From NCBI RefSeq assembly GCF_030409325.1, contig NZ_JAUFPR010000003.1, positions 186,001-250,000 of the forward strand: a DNA stretch of 64,000 nucleotides, in the 5' to 3' direction. The translations under genes were made by a program, and so were the position numbers. This document shows positions 8,437 through 15,652 of the stretch, in pieces. The notes below the pieces were generated by a model. It was not told the DNA's origin, made no database searches, and was given only the letters and a program-made list of their open reading frames with translations. The stretch comes from Mucilaginibacter aquaedulcis. GTDB lineage: Bacteria; Bacteroidota; Bacteroidia; Sphingobacteriales; Sphingobacteriaceae. Numbering within the stretch: the first letter of the stretch is position 1; every line of letters starts with the position of its first letter.

Positions 8437-9171
8437 TTATGGCTCAAACATCAACCGCTCTGTTTTTAACCTTTTCTGAACATCGTGTTTATAATTGCGC
8501 CCAATGGGTAGTTCATGCCCGCCTATTTGAATACTGTACGAATAAAAAGAATCTATTTTGGCCAGGGCCACTATAAATGAACGGTGTATGCGTATAAACC
8601 GGTTTTCGGGCAGCATGGCTTCCAGCATGCTGATCTTTTGGCGGGTTGTATATTCATGTTCTTTCACTACCACTTTAACATAATCGCGCTGGCTTTCTAT
8701 CCATAAAATATCTGCCACATTTACCTTTACCGTTTTACGCTCTACTTTCAGATATATAAACGTATCATGATCACCCAATAGTGGCTCATGTGTAATAAGC
8801 GGTTTTGTTCTGTTTTCGGTTAGCTGGTAAATTTTATCAACTGCCCGCAAAAAACGCTCGAATGAGATAGGTTTTAATAAATAGTCGACCGCGTTCAGCT
8901 CAAAGCCTTCCAGGGCATACTCGCTATAGGCGGTAGTGAAAATTACCTTAGGCGGATTTTTAAGACTCCTCAACAGGTCTGTCCCTTTTATACCCGGCAT
9001 TTTAATATCCAGGAACATCAGGTCAACAGGTTTTTGTTGTAGCAACTGAAACGCCTGTATGGCATCCGCGCATTTGCCCACCAACTCCATCTGGTTAAAT
9101 TGCAGCAAGTACTTTTCAAGTACCTCAATGGCCAGCGGTTCATCGTCAACTATTATGGTTCGGATCTTCAT
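8437..9171 (-). CDS. LytTR-family response regulator
   Basis: A 244-residue response regulator. The receiver domain has the acidic pair DD near residues 9-10, phospho-acceptor Asp55 in LMFLDIKMPG, and the TTAYSEYALEGFELNAVDYLLKPIS region. The C-terminal LytTR DNA-binding domain (about 140-240) has the typical KVNVADILWIESQRDYVKV and ENRFIRIHRSFIVAL segments. Its start codon overlaps the stop of the upstream kinase gene by 4 bases, so translation is probably coupled. It is the output of that kinase; its target genes are not shown. Confidence 0.93.
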   Translation of the reverse strand: MKIRTIIVDDEPLAIEVLEKYLLQFNQMELVGKCADAIQAFQLLQQKPVDLMFLDIKMPGIKGTDLLRSLKNPPKVIFTTAYSEYALEGFELNAVDYLLKPISFERFLRAVDKIYQLTENRTKPLITHEPLLGDHDTFIYLKVERKTVKVNVADILWIESQRDYVKVVVKEHEYTTRQKISMLEAMLPENRFIRIHRSFIVALAKIDSFYSYSIQIGGHELPIGRNYKHDVQKRLKTERLMFEP

Positions 9172-10283
9172 GCGGTTACCAGTTTAGTTTCGGGTTGCTT
9201 AATTACATTCAGATCCATATCCAGAACGATCAGGAATGTATCATCCTCATTCATGATCTTTAGTTTTGACGTGGCCGGATATAGCAATTCTAACCGCTTC
9301 ATCACATTTTTCAACCCAATATGGCCAGGAACTGTCTGGTCGCTGTCGGGTTCCCTCTCAGGATTATTGTTAGCCACCTTCAATTTAAAATGATTACCGG
9401 TTACATTAATATCTATATTGATCCATACCTGACCTGTTTTTTCGCTGGTACCGTGTTTAAAGGCATTTTCAATGAAGGGCAATATAAGCAGCGGAGCAAT
9501 CAGTTTATTGGTGAGATCACCTTTAATGGTGAAGTTAATATCAATGCGGTCTTCGTACCGTACCTTTTCCAGTTTTACGTATTGCTGCATCATGAATATT
9601 TCCCTTTCCAGGTGTACCTCATCGGCATTGCATTCATAAAGCATATAGCGTAATATATCTGAAAGGCCTAATATCAACTGCGGCGATTTTGGCGAACCAT
9701 CCAAACTAAGGGCATACAGGTTGTTTAAGGTATTGAACAGAAAATGAGGATGTACCTGGGCTTTCAGGGCGCTTAGTTCGGCCTCAAGTGCGGCCTGTTT
9801 ACGCTCGTACCACATTTTAAACAGCTTTATAGCCAGTACAAAACCAATAATAAGGTTAACACCTTTCAGGGCATTTACCATGCTTTGCTTATCTGCCAGT
9901 TGCACCAGGAATGGTTGACTGTTGAATTTAAGAATCTCAGGATTATCAACATTAAGCGCCTTTACAATGTGCGGATTTACAAATAATATAGCCACTGCAC
10001 GGGTTAATAACAACGACACGATAACCAGCAACAGTAGCAGCAAACCAAACTTTAAATATTGCTTAACAAACAAATATTTCGGGATTACCCAATAGGCAAT
10101 GGCGTAATAATAGACTATCTGAACCGGCATAAAGTATAAATTGTTATGCAGCGATACCCAGAAATTTGTTTGTACCGAATACAAAACCGCCACCAATATA
10201 TATACCACTGCCCAAAATAACAGGTGCTGATACACCCTCGGTATTTTGATGTTTTGCAGCCGTATATCTAACCTGTTGTTCAT
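9168..10283 (-). CDS. LytS/YehU-type sensor histidine kinase
   Basis: A 371-residue membrane kinase. About four membrane segments occupy residues 15-165. They are followed by a coiled linker and the His_kinase domain with phospho-acceptor His in LKAQVHPHFLFNTLNNLYAL (about 195-215). The ATP-binding domain has PFIENAFKHGTSE and GHIGLKNVMKRLELLY as its N and G boxes. It has no large periplasmic domain, so sensing is likely within or at the membrane. It pairs with the overlapping LytTR regulator gene. Confidence 0.93.
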   Translation of the reverse strand: MNNRLDIRLQNIKIPRVYQHLLFWAVVYILVAVLYSVQTNFWVSLHNNLYFMPVQIVYYYAIAYWVIPKYLFVKQYLKFGLLLLLLVIVSLLLTRAVAILFVNPHIVKALNVDNPEILKFNSQPFLVQLADKQSMVNALKGVNLIIGFVLAIKLFKMWYERKQAALEAELSALKAQVHPHFLFNTLNNLYALSLDGSPKSPQLILGLSDILRYMLYECNADEVHLEREIFMMQQYVKLEKVRYEDRIDINFTIKGDLTNKLIAPLLILPFIENAFKHGTSEKTGQVWINIDINVTGNHFKLKVANNNPEREPDSDQTVPGHIGLKNVMKRLELLYPATSKLKIMNEDDTFLIVLDMDLNVIKQPETKLVTA

Positions 10284-10519
10284 AAAGCTAATTTACCTGA
10301 TATAGGCCGAAAGATGTAAAACTTTTAGCTAAATGCGATAAACCGCATGCTTTTGTCGACATACAGCAATAAATCATTTCATAGGGCTTGTTATTTTTGA
10401 CCAGTGCTGATCAGGGCGTATCGTTGCCCTTTTATCGCTCATTTATTGTTGAGTATCCTTCTCGTTTTTTAATGGTAGGCCACCAAACTAATTTGGCTCT
10501 TGAATTAAAAACAAAGATT

Positions 10520-10828
10520 ATGAAAACGATAATAATAACAGCATTGATCCTGATAAGCGCTGTTTGCTGTCAGGCTCAGGACAAGTTACCGGCTGCTAAT
10601 GGCTTTTGGGTGGTAGAAAGCAATATGAACCAACCCAAAACACAAACGATAAGGTTTTACAACGATGATGCAAAATTGCTATATACAGAAACTATCAACA
10701 CCAAACTGAATTTAAGGCGAGAAAAAATAAAACTTGCTTTAAACCAGTTATGCAGCAAACTACAGGAAAATAAGGACTATTTAGATAACAAAAACCTTAT
10801 TGCACTGGCATTTAACCTGAAACGATAA
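10520..10828 (+). CDS. Small exported protein of unknown function
   Basis: A 102-residue protein beginning at the ATG at 10520, which gives a clear signal peptide (MKTIIITALILISAVCCQAQ). The frame runs further upstream from a TTG, but that extension has no signal character. The mature part is lysine-rich, with a segment NGFWVVESN and a C-terminal helix. I do not recognise a family. Short exported proteins with this layout recur beside sensor kinases in this phylum. It lies head-to-head with the LytS-type kinase gene. Confidence 0.6.
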   Translation: MKTIIITALILISAVCCQAQDKLPAANGFWVVESNMNQPKTQTIRFYNDDAKLLYTETINTKLNLRREKIKLALNQLCSKLQENKDYLDNKNLIALAFNLKR

Positions 10829-10896
10829 CGACCTTTTTTAATTATACTTTGAACAAGGGTTGGCGCGAGGCCAGCCCTGTTCTGTTTTATAAGGTT

Positions 10897-12954
10897 TTAT
10901 GCCTGTTCTTGCTCAACCCAATTACCGTCATCTTTGATGATGCCGATCAGTTCGTCGAGCGCGTTGGCGGCGCTGATGTTTTTCTTTACAGCTTCCTTAC
11001 CGCGGTACAGGGTAATTTTATCGGTTCCCGAACCTACATAGCCATAGTCCGCATCAGCCATTTCACCAGGACCGTTTACAATGCAGCCCATGATGCCGAT
11101 TTTCAGGCCTTTCAAGTGACTGGTACGGCTGCGGATCATCTGGGTAGTAACCATCAGATCAAACAGGGTACGGCCGCAACTTGGGCATGATATATATTCT
11201 GTTTTGGATATGCGCGAACGCGTAGCCTGCAAAATACCAAACGCGGTAGAGGTGACCACATTGGCGGGTAATTCAGGTGCATCTATCCAGATACCATCGC
11301 CAAAACCATCAACCAGCAAAGCACCCAGATCGGTAGAGGCATAAAGCTGAAGTTTGGTAACCAGTTGTGAGTTTTGAGTTTTGAGCGAATTTTCATCTTC
11401 TAACTCATTACTCATTACTCCGAACTCATAACTTCTTTTCACTATCACCGGTACTTCCAGCCCCAGTTCTTCCAGTTTAAAGAAGAAACTACGCTGATCG
11501 GCCATGCCATGTAAGGCAGTGGTTTCCAGTACCAGCACCAATGAGTTATCAAAAGGCAGGGAACCAAATTCGTCCGATTCTATATCCGAATGCTGTATCC
11601 TTACCAGGTTTAATTTTGATGAACGGTCTGCATCGGCGCTAATATATTCTGCCAGTGAAAATACCGGATGGCAATTGGTTTTATCAGCCAGTTTTTGCCA
11701 GGTGCTATAGTTATAAAGCTGTTTTAAGTTGCTCGGAAACGTGAACGATGGCAATGCATCGGCCAGGTAAACAAAATCAACCGATTGCTCGGCCATGTTG
11801 TATTTATCAAGCAAAGGCGAGTAGATATAACCTGCATCTTTCAGTACAGCCGGATCTTTCAGGTTTTTAGCTGAAAGGTCAACCACCACCCTCGGTACCA
11901 TATGTCCGCCTATAAAAGCATTGGCTTCATAGGTATGGCGTTTTTTGTACTCGTAGGGGTTGTGTATTGTAAGTGCTGAGTTGTAAGTATTGAGTGTTGA
12001 ATTTTCCGATCCGAAATTTTGACTTTCAACTTTTGAATTTTTACTTCTCTCCGTATATCGTTTCACCAGTTCAATCGCAACAGGAGCTTCCGCTTCTGGT
12101 TCTTCGGTGAGCGAAACGCGAACGGTATCACCCAAACCATCTTCCAACAGTGTACCAATACCCACGGCCGATTTGATGCGGCCATCTTCGCCATCACCGG
12201 CTTCGGTAACGCCAAGGTGCAGTGGGTAATTCATTCCCTCAGCCACCATCGTTTCTACCAATAACCGGTAAGCCTGAACCATTACCTGCGGATTGCTCGA
12301 TTTCATGGAGATCACGAGGTTATAAAAGTTCAGTGTTTCGCACATCCGCATAAACTCCATAGCCGACTCCACCATGCCTTGCGGGGTATCACCATAACGG
12401 CTCATAATGCGATCGCTCAACGAGCCATGGTTAGTGCCTATGCGCATGGCTGTGCCATACTCTTTGCAAACCTTAACCAGTGGTGCAAACTTTTTGTAGA
12501 TACGGTCGAGCTCGCCCTGGTATTCCAGGTCGGTATAATCTATCTGGTCAAATTTCTTTTTATCGGCGTAGTTGCCAGGGTTTACCCGTACTTTTTCAAC
12601 AATGCGGGCGGCTACCTCGGCAGCGTTGGGTGTAAAATGTATGTCGGCTACCAGCGGTACATTATATCCGCGTTGGCGAAGTTGTTTCTTGATCTCGGCC
12701 AGGTTTTGAGCCTCTTTAATGCTGGGAGCGGTAATACGCACATATTCGCAACCAGCATCAACCATGCGGATAGATTGCTCTACTGTACCAATGGTATCCA
12801 TGGTATCGGTAGTGGTCATGCTTTGTATGCGGATAGGGTTGTTAGCCCCCATGGGCACATCGCCAATAGTAACCTCGCGGGTAACAAAACGTGAGTATTC
12901 GGTTAGTGAATTACAATAACGGCCTTGCAGCAACTTTACAGCATCAGTATTCAT
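10897..12954 (-). CDS. ispG: (E)-4-hydroxy-3-methylbut-2-enyl-diphosphate synthase with large insert
   Basis: Iron-sulfur enzyme of the MEP isoprenoid pathway (GcpE), converting MEcPP to HMBPP. At 685 residues it is the long three-domain form found in plants, Chlamydiae and Bacteroidota. The N-terminal TIM barrel carries VPLVADIHFTPN and RVNPGNY. The C-terminal cluster domain carries Cys590 and Cys593 (SCPSCGRT), Cys624 (GIMGCIVNGPGE) and Glu631. The ATG at 12954 was preferred to a TTG nine codons upstream. Residues about 302-328 and 506-531 are low-complexity, hydrophilic inserts encoded by inverted 7-bp repeat arrays. They look foreign to the fold but keep frame. Confidence 0.95.
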   Translation of the reverse strand: MNTDAVKLLQGRYCNSLTEYSRFVTREVTIGDVPMGANNPIRIQSMTTTDTMDTIGTVEQSIRMVDAGCEYVRITAPSIKEAQNLAEIKKQLRQRGYNVPLVADIHFTPNAAEVAARIVEKVRVNPGNYADKKKFDQIDYTDLEYQGELDRIYKKFAPLVKVCKEYGTAMRIGTNHGSLSDRIMSRYGDTPQGMVESAMEFMRMCETLNFYNLVISMKSSNPQVMVQAYRLLVETMVAEGMNYPLHLGVTEAGDGEDGRIKSAVGIGTLLEDGLGDTVRVSLTEEPEAEAPVAIELVKRYTERSKNSKVESQNFGSENSTLNTYNSALTIHNPYEYKKRHTYEANAFIGGHMVPRVVVDLSAKNLKDPAVLKDAGYIYSPLLDKYNMAEQSVDFVYLADALPSFTFPSNLKQLYNYSTWQKLADKTNCHPVFSLAEYISADADRSSKLNLVRIQHSDIESDEFGSLPFDNSLVLVLETTALHGMADQRSFFFKLEELGLEVPVIVKRSYEFGVMSNELEDENSLKTQNSQLVTKLQLYASTDLGALLVDGFGDGIWIDAPELPANVVTSTAFGILQATRSRISKTEYISCPSCGRTLFDLMVTTQMIRSRTSHLKGLKIGIMGCIVNGPGEMADADYGYVGSGTDKITLYRGKEAVKKNISAANALDELIGIIKDDGNWVEQEQA
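11363..11437. repeat. Heptad palindromic array inside ispG (copy 1)
   Basis: On the plus strand 7-bp units start at 11363, 11370, 11377 and 11384 (type AGTTTTG). After a 12-base centre, units start at 11403, 11410, 11417, 11424 and 11431 (type ACTCATT). The two arms are inverted relative to each other. The register is exact and the 75-bp block keeps the ispG frame open, adding about 25 residues. Confidence 0.85.
11972..12049. repeat. Heptad palindromic array inside ispG (copy 2)
   Basis: Left-arm units of type AGTnTTG start at 11972, 11979, 11986 and 11993. Right-arm units of type ACTTTnn start at 12022, 12029, 12036 (degenerate) and 12043. The centre, 12000-12021, contains GATCCGAAAT. The 78 bases are 26 codons and keep the reading frame. 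Confidence 0.85.
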
Positions 12955-12978
12955 GCCTGGATATGAATTAATAAGATG

Positions 12979-12986
12979 CAAAAATA
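12979..12986 (-). promoter_or_regulatory. Putative ispG -7 promoter box
   Basis: TATTTTTG on the minus strand is a perfect TAnnTTTG match 24 bases before the chosen ispG ATG. No convincing TTTG was found at the -33 distance. Confidence 0.4.
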
Positions 12987-13069
12987 CGAAAGATGTTTGA
13001 TGAGCGCATATGATTTGTTATGATAGCGTAATAAAGCTTCCGATGTAAAGCTATATTGATGAAACATGC

Positions 13070-13100
13070 TTTGCTAAAAGTTAATAAATTCATAAATTTG
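13070..13100 (+). promoter_or_regulatory. Promoter of the toxin-antitoxin operon
   Basis: TTTG (13070-13073), 19 bases, then TAAATTTG (13093-13100). This is an exact match to the Bacteroidota primary sigma consensus TTTG-N19-TAnnTTTG. The antitoxin ATG begins only 4 bases after the box, so the transcript is predicted to be leaderless or nearly so. Confidence 0.7.
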
Positions 13101-13104
13101 ATTA

Positions 13105-13320
13105 ATGGCCACTCAATTCATTACAAACAATAAAGGCGAAAAAACCGCCGTAATTATTCCAATTAGTGAGTATGAGGATTTGCTGCATCAGCACCATTTA
13201 AACCTCGAACTTACTGATGAATATAAATCGTTAATGGACTCCATGATTGATGAGGAAGATAACGATAAAGCTGAATATGTTTCCTTTAAGAAGATCAAAG
13301 ACCGCTTTTTACCTAAATGA
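13105..13320 (+). CDS. Antitoxin, Phd/YefM-like
   Basis: A 71-residue acidic protein. Its N-terminus (FITNNKGEKTAVIIPISEYEDLL) matches the Phd/YefM-type fold that binds DNA and covers the toxin, followed by a flexible acidic C-terminus (MIDEEDNDKAEYVSF) expected to wrap the toxin. Its stop overlaps the toxin start by 4 bases (ATGA), the usual translational coupling in these pairs. It is expected to autorepress the operon. A textbook promoter lies directly upstream. Confidence 0.85.
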   Translation: MATQFITNNKGEKTAVIIPISEYEDLLHQHHLNLELTDEYKSLMDSMIDEEDNDKAEYVSFKKIKDRFLPK

Positions 13321-13595
13321 CTTACGAGCTTATTTTCAGGGTTGAAGCTGAAAAAGATCTGGAAGATATTCAGGATTATTACAACAAAATATTACCCGCC
13401 ATTACTGATAAATTCTTCATGGAATTTTTTGAAACCATGAAGTTCGTTGAAAACAGCCCGCAATTGTTTCAGGTAAGATACAGGGGTATAAGAATAGCTC
13501 CATTATATCGTTTCCCGTACGGTATTCACTATAAAGAATCTGGTAAAAAAATCATCATATACAGAGTACTTCATACCAAAAGATATTTTAAATAA
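13317..13595 (+). CDS. RelE/ParE-family toxin
   Basis: A 92-residue basic protein of the RelE/ParE fold. It has an N-terminal strand (YELIFRVEAEKDLEDIQDYY), an alpha-helical hairpin, and a C-terminal sheet ending in PYGIHYKESGKKIIIYRVLHTKRYF. The -YRVLHTKR- ending with Arg and His is typical of the group. Members either cut mRNA on the ribosome or poison gyrase; sequence alone does not separate these here. It is coupled to the antitoxin upstream. It converges on the RDD gene 7 bases away. Confidence 0.88.
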   Translation: MTYELIFRVEAEKDLEDIQDYYNKILPAITDKFFMEFFETMKFVENSPQLFQVRYRGIRIAPLYRFPYGIHYKESGKKIIIYRVLHTKRYFK

Positions 13596-13602
13596 TCCCC
13601 TC

Positions 13603-14214
13603 TCAAAACAGCCTGTCTTTTATCACCAGCGTACCGGCCATCATATCATGCAGGCATTGCTGTTGTTTATTAAAAAAAGCCAGCAGGTAGCCTATAAAAA
13701 CGGTTCCTACAGAAAATATCTTACACAGGTTGCGGCCAATGGCCTTACCAACAGTTATCCGGTCACCCTGCATATCTACCACTTTTATTTTGAGCATTTG
13801 CTTACCAAAGGTTGCCTGTTTGGCCGAACTTTCCATTATGATATGATAAATAATCTTGGCAAAGGGCACAATCCCCATGATGATGAATGAGGCCATTATC
13901 CGTGTTTCTTTATCGCGGATAAACAGCAATACCACCACAAAGGCAATAAGGATAAATACCCCAAAAAGTATAAACCAATCAAGCACAGAGGCCAGCAGGC
14001 GTTGGTCAAAGCTGCCAAAGTATTGCATGAGCAGGGCCGGTTTGGCAAAACCCAGCAATTCCCTTAGTTCGGCAATTTCATGAGCCTCTTTGTAATCGTC
14101 CATTTCGGGAGTCTTTACAAAGTCGGTAGGTTTAATGTGGAGGTCTTTTAGTTGTTCAAGGCTGAATGGACCCTGGGGTTTACCATCAATTACCAGTATG
14201 TAGGTTTGAGCCAT
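13603..14214 (-). CDS. RDD-family membrane protein with GYF-like N-terminus
   Basis: A 203-residue protein. Residues 1-50 (YILVIDGKPQGPFSLEQLKDL) fit the GYF_2 domain, a short protein-interaction module. Residues about 66-200 form an RDD domain with three membrane segments, the Arg/Asp motif in LLASVLDWFILFGVF, and the characteristic FGKQMLKIKVVDMQGDRITV loop. RDD proteins are membrane proteins of mostly unknown role; some act in ion/proton exchange. It is the last gene before the convergent toxin. Confidence 0.82.
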   Translation of the reverse strand: MAQTYILVIDGKPQGPFSLEQLKDLHIKPTDFVKTPEMDDYKEAHEIAELRELLGFAKPALLMQYFGSFDQRLLASVLDWFILFGVFILIAFVVVLLFIRDKETRIMASFIIMGIVPFAKIIYHIIMESSAKQATFGKQMLKIKVVDMQGDRITVGKAIGRNLCKIFSVGTVFIGYLLAFFNKQQQCLHDMMAGTLVIKDRLF

Positions 14215-14362
14215 TGATTGAAAGTTTATCTTACTGAGGGTGATGAAATTTACATTAAAAGATCGGTTTCTAAAAATGGGAGAATATCCTGAAAGATCCT
14301 AAAACAAGTTCAGGATGACGCGAGTATCAATCTCTCACCATCCTGAATTAAAAAATCCTGAC

Positions 14363-14396
14363 AATCTCTAAATCCATTTAATCGTGGTTCAGACAA
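14363..14396. repeat. GGTTCAGACA-ended repeat, right end only
   Basis: AATC units start at 14363, 14371 and 14380 (spacings 8 and 9) and run into the fixed end GGTTCAGACA (14386-14395). No matching left end could be found, so this is a partial or decayed copy of the element seen complete at 52855 and 56672. Confidence 0.7.
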
Positions 14397-14408
14397 TAAC
14401 ACAGCCTT

Positions 14409-15404
14409 TTACAAATATGGTTTCCACCAGTTGGAGTTGTAAGCGCTGCTTACTTCGGTAGGTTGGCCCGGTTTGGGCACAAACAGATCAATTTGTTTTT
14501 CCTGCGCCAGTACGGTTAAACGTTCAATAGGCTCATACCAGGCATGTGGTGCCAGGTTAAAGGTGCCATAGTGTATAGGCATCATGAGTTTACCCTTAAG
14601 GGCAAGGTGCGCATTCGATGCATGATCGGGGCCCATGTGTATGTCGGGCCAGTAGGTGCCGTAAGCGCCAATTTCAAGCATGGTTAAATCAAACGGACCA
14701 AACTCTTTACCAATTTCTGCAAAGCTTGGCGACCAGCCTGAATCGGCACCGAAATAAATATTATTTTTTGGCCCTTTAATCACGAACGATGCCCATAGGG
14801 TTTCGTTGCGGTGTGTTATGCCACGGCCAGAAAAATGTCTTGCCGGGGTTGAGGTTATTACTACATCGCCGCCAATTGTAACACTATTACCCCAATCCAT
14901 CTCGTTGATAAAGCTGTCCTTAATGCCCCATTTATGCAGGTATTGCCCTACCCCAACCGAACAGTAAAACGGAATGCCCGAGCCTGCAAACTGTTTAATG
15001 GTGCTCTCATCAAAATGATCGTAATGATCATGCGATATGATGATGGCATCAAGCTTAGGCAGCTCGCTCAGTAAAAGCGGCGGTTTAAAAAATCGCTTAG
15101 GCCCAAAGTATTTACTGAATGATGCGCGATCGCCCCAAACCGGATCGGTCAGGATGCGTTTGCCATCAATTTCTATCAGAATGCTCGAATGGCCTATCCA
15201 GGTAATGCGGAGGCCTCCGGCAGGTGGTGTTTGATATATGGAAGCATCGGTTTTAAACGGCCCAAGTGTTTTTTGGGGCGTATTTTCAGCTTTGTTATTC
15301 ATATACTCCTTTAAAATAGGGAGCATTTTATCAAAACCGGCCTCATCGGTAGGTATTACGTTTATATACTTTTTACCTAATTTTCTCGATCCTTCTAAAC
15401 TCAT
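14409..15404 (-). CDS. Metallo-beta-lactamase-fold hydrolase
   Basis: A 331-residue enzyme of the MBL fold. The zinc motif HxHxDH appears as ISHDHYDHFDE, preceded by TWIGHSSILIEIDGKRILTDPVWGDRASFS and followed by PARHFSGRG, FGADSGWSPSF and a late MPIHYGTFNLAPH. This layout matches the UlaG / N-acylphosphatidylethanolamine phospholipase D-like group, which hydrolyses phosphodiesters or lactones. There is no signal peptide. The substrate is not defined. It stands alone next to a PoxB-like gene on the other strand. Confidence 0.88.
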   Translation of the reverse strand: MSLEGSRKLGKKYINVIPTDEAGFDKMLPILKEYMNNKAENTPQKTLGPFKTDASIYQTPPAGGLRITWIGHSSILIEIDGKRILTDPVWGDRASFSKYFGPKRFFKPPLLLSELPKLDAIIISHDHYDHFDESTIKQFAGSGIPFYCSVGVGQYLHKWGIKDSFINEMDWGNSVTIGGDVVITSTPARHFSGRGITHRNETLWASFVIKGPKNNIYFGADSGWSPSFAEIGKEFGPFDLTMLEIGAYGTYWPDIHMGPDHASNAHLALKGKLMMPIHYGTFNLAPHAWYEPIERLTVLAQEKQIDLFVPKPGQPTEVSSAYNSNWWKPYL

Positions 15405-15652
15405 ATTAACAATAATAGTAATTACTGTTCAATAAGATATACCCCTTGTTTAAAAGTTACGGTAAACCTGGCACAACAGGCTTTATTGACGCTGCCATGA
15501 TATTAGGTTCATGATCGGTCGACTATAAAGGAGGCAAATTTTAAAGAGATATGTCATCCCTGGGTATAAACAACTTTTACAGGGCAAAGCAATTTACAAT
15601 TTTAAAAACTCTTGCAGCCTTATGGAGTTTGCACTATATAATCAAAAACACA

